From positions 62,001 to 126,000 of the forward strand of contig DATNEW010000008.1 of the NCBI GenBank assembly GCA_035606695.1: DNA of 64,000 bases, read 5' to 3'. The notes beneath the pieces are model-generated. The model saw only the letters and a list, made by a program, of their open reading frames with translations. It made no database searches and was not told the DNA's origin. Below, one piece after another: positions 62,001 to 64,000 of the stretch (position 1 is its first letter; the number at the start of each line of letters is the position of its first letter). Both the position numbers and the translations under genes were made by a program. This DNA is from Gemmatimonadaceae bacterium (lineage in GTDB: Bacteria; Gemmatimonadota; Gemmatimonadetes; Gemmatimonadales; Gemmatimonadaceae).

Positions 62001-64000
62001 GTCCAGCTTCCAACCGTTGCGATGCCGCTGGCATTGGTGGTTTGCGATGCGCCCGTAACGCTGCCTTCACCCGAGGCGACCGCAAATGTCACGGTGGCTC
62101 CAACAGACGGAGCGCCGGTGGAGTCGACGACGCGGACCGAGGGCGCCGGAGTAACCGCGGTGCCCGCCGCCGCCGTCAGCAGATCGCCCGCGCTCTTCGA
62201 CATGCTGCCCGCCGACGCGGGTGTCGCGGTGGCGCTGAACGTGGCAAGGAGCGATGACGTCGACGCACTCAGCGTGTTGGTCCCTGAGCTCGCGCCCAGG
62301 GTCCACGCACCGACGGTGGCAACGCCGCTGCCGTTCGTGGTTTGCGTGGCGCCGGTGACTGATCCGCCACCGCCGGTGACTGTGAATGTCATGCTCACAT
62401 TCGCCACCGGGTTCCCATTCGCGTCGGTGACTCGCACACTCGGCGACGTTGCGACGGTGGTGTTCACAGGCGCGGACTGTCCGTCGCCGGCGACCTTCAC
62501 GATGTTCGCCGCGACGCCGGCGGCGCCGAACGCCGAGAACGTCGTCGAGAGCGGGCCGGCGGTAACGGTCAATACGTTCGGACCGGCCACGGTGGACAAC
62601 GTCCAGCCGCCGATGGTCGCGACGCCGTCCGAATTCGTGGTTTGCACCGCGTTCGTGACAGCACCGCCGTTCGACGCGACGAACGTCACGGTCACACCCG
62701 CAACGGGCGCACCGGCGGTCGTCACAATACGCACCGCGGGCGCCGTGCTCACGGCGGTGCCAACGGTCGTCGTCTGGGCGTCACCGGCGGTTTTCTGAAT
62801 GACGTTGAGCGAGGAATCAGTCGCCGTCGCGGTGAACGTGGTGCTCAACGCGCCCGAGCGCGCGATCACCGAGTTGGCACCGCTCGTCGATCCAAGCGTC
62901 CACGCACCCGCGGTGGCGATGCCGCTCGCATCCGTGGTTTGCGCTCCGCCCGCAATGCTCCCACCGCCCGACGCTACCGAGAAACTGACACTCGCACCCG
63001 CGACCGGCCCGCCTCGATCGTCGGTGATACGCACGCTGAGCGGCGTCGGCACGGAGGTGGAGACGGGCGTCGTCTGCGCATCGCCGGCCGCTTTGGTGAT
63101 GACGGAGGGCAGCGAGCCGACGAAGGTCACCGTCGCCGTCTGCGACATTGCCGCGCCGTCGATCGAGCCGGTGACGTGCACGGTGCGCGGCGATGCGCTC
63201 GTGAGCGATGCCGTATAGCTGCCATCGCCGCGATCGGTGACCGGGCCGAGCGTCCCGCCGTCGACGCTGAGGACGACGGCATCACCGCCGACGGTGATGT
63301 TTGTGCCCGCCGCCGTCTTTGCTTGCACGACGATCGTCGACGATCCTCCGGGCGTGAGCGTGGTCGGTGCCGCGAGCATCGTGCTCTGCGACGCCGACGG
63401 CGACACGACCGTGACCGTCGCCGTTCCGCTGCGCGTCGCCGTTCCGCTCGTGCTCGACGCCGTGATAGTCGCGCTGCCGTCGCCGAGAGCAACGACGGTT
63501 CCAGACGCCGAGCCGACAGTGGCAACCGATGCGGCGCTGCTCGTCCACGTGACGGCCGCGCCCGAAACCGCGGCGCCGACGATATCGCGCACGATCGCGG
63601 AGAACGTGCTCGTCTGCCCCGCGTGCAGTCGCATGGTCGCGGGTGACAAGTCGATCCAGCCGTTTGGATTCGCGACCGCGGCGTTGATCTCGACGCTGAA
63701 GGTGAACGACGTCACCGTCGATGGTACGTGAATCCGCCAGCGCTTCACGCCCGATGTGGCCGAGGGCGCGAGAATTCCCGAATATCTATAGAATGCCTGA
63801 TTCGCCGCGGTGATGGTGGCGAACCCGTCGACGAGCGATCCACTGGTTGCGGGATCGACGAAGTCGACGGTGCCGCTTCCCGAAACAACGACGGGAGCCG
63901 AGGCAAAGAAGGCGCGAATCCCGTCGGGCGACGGCGTCACGCCATCGGTCGTGCCGAGGGCCTGACCGATGTGATTGGTGATCGTCGCGTCGAAAGAGAA
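53054..64000 (-). CDS. Giant Ig-like/filamin-like/beta-helix surface protein, N-terminus beyond the window
   Basis: At least 3648 residues; the frame is open to the window edge (FSFDATITNHIGQALG...), so the N-terminus is missing. In order: an edge domain, a Big_2-like Ig domain (near 63700-63400), a Big_1-like unit, seven Big_1/invasin-like repeats of about 100 residues (63112-61000, each with an AGDxQT-like start), twelve filamin-like repeats of 100-106 residues (60990-57215, each with HFxVEAxGG), a Big_5-like domain, a cadherin-like domain (to 56560), and a beta-helix rich in Gly/Ser/Thr with CSSSC motifs. It ends SGSGCTFP with no membrane or sorting anchor. Probably an adhesin or matrix fibre. 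Confidence 0.93.
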   Translation of the reverse strand, partial: FSFDATITNHIGQALGTTDGVTPSPDGIRAFFASAPVVVSGSGTVDFVDPATSGSLVDGFATITAANQAFYRYSGILAPSATSGVKRWRIHVPSTVTSFTFSVEINAAVANPNGWIDLSPATMRLHAGQTSTFSAIVRDIVGAAVSGAAVTWTSSAASVATVGSASGTVVALGDGSATITASSTSGTATRSGTATVTVVSPSASQSTMLAAPTTLTPGGSSTIVVQAKTAAGTNITVGGDAVVLSVDGGTLGPVTDRGDGSYTASLTSASPRTVHVTGSIDGAAMSQTATVTFVGSLPSVITKAAGDAQTTPVSTSVPTPLSVRITDDRGGPVAGASVSFSVASGGGSIAGGAQTTDASGIATAGAWTLGSTSGANSVIARSGALSTTFTATATDSSLNVIQKTAGDAQTTTVGTAVSTAPAVRIVTTAGAPVAGVTVTFVASNGGAVTNAVQTTNSDGVATIGGWTLSTVAGPNVLTVTAGPLSTTFSAFGAAGVAANIVKVAGDGQSAPVNTTVATSPSVRVTDANGNPVANVSMTFTVTGGGGSVTGATQTTNGSGVATVGAWTLGASSGTNTLSASTSSLLATFSATATPASAGSMSKSAGDLLTAAAGTAVTPAPSVRVVDSTGAPSVGATVTFAVASGEGSVTGASQTTNASGIATVGSWTLGRATGANSLVATSRSLSVTFTATAIAGPPATMTKLAGDGQTATVGTSVANAPSVTVTDANGNAVSGVAVTFAIASGGGSIAGSTQTTDANGIATAGSWMLGATAGANTLTATAGSLSATFSATGAPVAAGRMVVVAGDGQAATVSSAVAVAPSVRIDDASGHPVPGVTVTFTANNGGSVTGPTQVTNASGVASAGSWTLGSGAGTQTLSAVAGALTATFTATATVATGGSGGGSTNLAKNFGDNGTAVVGTAVSPSPSVRVTDAAGNPVSGVTVVFGVRSGGGSVTGGSSVTNASGVASVGTWTLGPIAGSNTLVASLGSASVTFTATGTPGAVHHFVVEAAAGGPIPAQTAGIPFAIKVTAQDVNNNIATSYTGTADISSTQTGSVGLVQSAAFVAGVLASHSVTLIQPGPAATITATNHGGTEHGTSAAFIVSPGAADHFLVEAASGGALGAQTAGVAFNVKITAQDASNNTALGFTGTVDLSSNHATSATGLGTTAAFVNGVLASTPVTLTQASAGVTITATTTGATSAGTSAAFTLNPAAFAKFAVEKAGGGAIAAQTSGTAFGIRVTAQDAFGNTTPTFSGTATLTSNAGGTAPVGLGTVSGFASGVVDNHNVTLNGANAAATITATKTGSTETGTSAAFVLNPGAVHQFKVEAVGGGNVGAQNAGSAFTIQITAQDVNSNTATSFTGTVNVTATNGGTITTTTPTPAFVAGVLASQSVTFTNVGSFALTATNTAPSAETGSSNTITVSPGALHHFKVEASGGGNIGTQTAGTPFTIKLTAQDLNNNTVTGFTGTADLSSTAAPGGLPASAAFVAGVLASQSVTLTQASATPTATIVATRHGGTETGTSNGFVVNAGVLAKFAVEKAGGGVIPSEVSGTAFNIRITAQDANGNTVTSFTGNVDITSNAGGTSPLGLSTNLGGFTSGVLDNHSVTLNGTNAAATITATKTGSAETGTSTAFVLNPGALTHFRVELATGGTIGTQTAGTPFNVKITALDANGNTQTGFTGTVNITATNGGTITTTTPSAAFSAGVLASQAVTFTNVGSFGLTATNTAPSAETGSAAAFTVNPGTVNHYKVEAAPSGNIGGQTAGVAFNVKITALDANGNTATSFTGTVDLSSTGAPGGLPTTTAFTAGVFASQAVTLTFATTSTTIVATTHGGSETGASNSFAVSAGPLAQFAVGIPPAAGTIPTQTAGTSFDLRIVAQDQFGNTDPTYTSTVALSATGATFSGSTTTAAFTAGVLATQAVTITNTGSFQITATGGGKTGSSNTFTVSPGALASFRVESNATGNIPGQTAGTAFLIKVTALDANGNTKTDFGSTVSLSSNAAGTGAVGLGTTSAFSSGVLSGLSVTLNLANASATIVADNGSGITGTSNTFVVSPGALASFKVEKDGGGTIPTQTAGTAFSIQVTALDAHSNVVTGFSGTVSLATSVADGAATGLGGPTAAFTSGVLTGRSVTLTVASAAQTITATHTGGSETGASNAFVVSPGALAKFAIDTAGGGTIGTLQQGTPFAVRIRAQDQFSNLQTSFSGTVDITSTGTLSSGGGTTTSSFSGGLLNNYSLTYGANGSFTLTATKTGSTEAGSTSVTVLAPLAVTATTPANSTTGIDPSANLTVTFNRTVTATTSSFSIACPSGTPQTFSVSGSPGTTITLTPTGGLAAGQNCVWTIVAAQITDNSHFHLGADVTVNFATELSLNADTYTPHVIGNVSVNTANASTPFSVTSNDVIGAGDNITAYGSSGTLNDHVSAHGGTIVMQTTGTTRGQFTYDPPAGFHGSDTFTYTVTTSANVTGTATVTLTVDTPVWFVNNNAGACSSSCDGRLSHPFQSLDNFATVNDGGTNHPAAGQVIFLYESSTDYTPTLGTFTLLDNQVLVGQDASSTLATIYGTTPPAGSTAFPTMNSANATVTQIVGGVRLTSTKSGTIRGLTIAGTATANPLSNNSFGTLTFADGSTAAADVTITQTNGTAIDLTGGAVSGALLSVSGSGGTNAIKLNTITGTLNMQGGSLGGTSPLVFTSGTAAVTYAGSITTTGAGAAVQYDSHTGGSLTVSGAVSCTSSCTGITASSNSAGTLTLSGANTLTTSTNDAIKLATNSGTFAFASSGGLAITTTTGLGVNATGGGTLTATGTNTISATGSAMTLSGVTIGSSGLNFSSVSSSGGTNNLSFTNVASTGGGTVAISGGTLSGASGSSVAVDQGAAAISIASDITKTSAGLITSVTNRSGNTTFSGTLSCSSSCTGIAVGGNSAGTTAYSGAQTVTAVKIGSNSGATVDFSGTGLTVNGTFADTVAGTIAVHGTTNTINAGAAAAMVLSGVTVGSSGVSFGTVNSSGGKNLRFVNVANTSGSTVSIAGGALSGSSATDSAVVINQGTAPISIGATVSKSTTGLVAFVGNRSANATLSGALTCSSSCTGVKVNGNTGGTTTFSGGGSSITAGGSNPAIELTSNTGATIAFSGGTLALSSGTNKGLDAESGGTVTVTGSGNTVTSSSGTAVYISSTDIGSSGVSFQSVNVTSTATNGIFLSSTGTAAGNGSFAVTGNTTSPQTCTQSVPTCDGGHINGTNGSDGTTDGIGVYLSSTKSPSFTRMHIDGTHQNFGLFGTSVSGITLDNVVMDGTYGTNAADDEGTVSLLNLAGTGTVTSGYYANGKENNVRVQTNSGLVTLNGLTFSGTTFGVTQTGADAGLYIQSDLGTSTVTVNNSSSFLGGHTNNVDVRANGSGTLTFSLQNSSFLNNQTSGSATFSNINLAAGADGSDATGSLTYTISGNTLTGSKASAINLEKDLGSITINGTISGNTIGSAGTNDGSSLGAGILVQHAAGGSHSVKIDGNDISHYTSDGITALFAAPSNGATAGNTGTMTFTITRNTIHAPNTVNINVEGIRLDPNNANATHSMCVNFGHTTGGANVLTGSARGSGASFDFGPSGTGAGGTFKMLGLTDLTNTGIQNLGNADNGVLDGFADMQSVTIASGSGCTFP

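Overview
The window is high-GC, densely packed bacterial DNA. ECF-sigma/FecR/TonB-receptor signalling, system-I cytochrome c maturation genes, a porphobilinogen synthase that looks zinc-dependent, many lipobox proteins, secreted proteins with carboxypeptidase-like regulatory and plug-like domains, and a giant Ig-repeat surface protein point to a Gram-negative soil-type bacterium. Gemmatimonadota is my best guess; that is inference from gene style, as there is no rRNA here. I saw no tRNA, rRNA, CRISPR array, insertion sequence or integrase. Adjacent genes very often overlap as ATGA, GTGA or TGATG, and I used this to choose several start codons.

Layout. 1-278: end of an aquaporin. 304-972: DUF1707-type protein. 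984-3573 (minus): hemB, aldo/keto reductase, ppa. 3607-9599 (plus): ECF sigma factor, FecR anti-sigma, STN-containing TonB receptor and two lipoproteins, probably one operon. 9596-10982: small helix-hairpin-helix protein, VOC protein and a PadR regulator whose upstream region carries two near-identical palindromes. 11028-15771 (minus): ccmA, ccmB, ccmC, tiny ccmD, fused cobA/hemD and hemC, all overlapping, coupling haem supply to cytochrome c maturation. 15823-18948: lipoprotein, acetyl-CoA synthetase, small protein. 18968-20456 (minus): small acidic protein, DsbA-like protein and VKOR, a disulfide-forming pair. 20562-25778: alpha/beta hydrolase with an altered triad, small protein, plug-like secreted protein, CDP-alcohol phosphatidyltransferase, cNMP-binding protein, M28 peptidase. 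25792-29197: a degenerate SpeD homologue, a membrane/TIM-barrel protein and a PhoD-type phosphatase. 29308-33664 (minus): ABC exporter plus M16 peptidase. 33892-36122: two TPR proteins. 36317-39335: PsuG, class D sortase with an adjacent candidate substrate, class A beta-lactamase. 39335-41835: kynureninase-like enzyme and APC permease. 41964-43688: small secreted protein and a patatin-ferredoxin fusion, separated by two octanucleotide repeat arrays. 43746-44901: RES/Xre toxin-antitoxin pair. 44988-50441: second plug-like protein, M20 hydrolase, S9 peptidase. 50469-64000: DUF6916 protein, and on the minus strand a giant Ig/beta-helix protein (running past the window end) followed by three tail-collar proteins and a GNAT acetyltransferase.

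Two kinds of dispersed repeat recur: tandem 7-8-mers with a GGGCG core (1531, 18477, 38328, 42384, 42510) and palindromes ending GTCATCC...GGATGAC (22603, 29204, 39265, 43689). The items I would look at first are the giant-protein/tail-collar operon, the patatin-ferredoxin gene preceded by an in-frame octamer array, the SpeD homologue lacking its pyruvoyl serine, the sortase/substrate pair, and two secreted proteins that end in an orphan TonB-plug-like domain.
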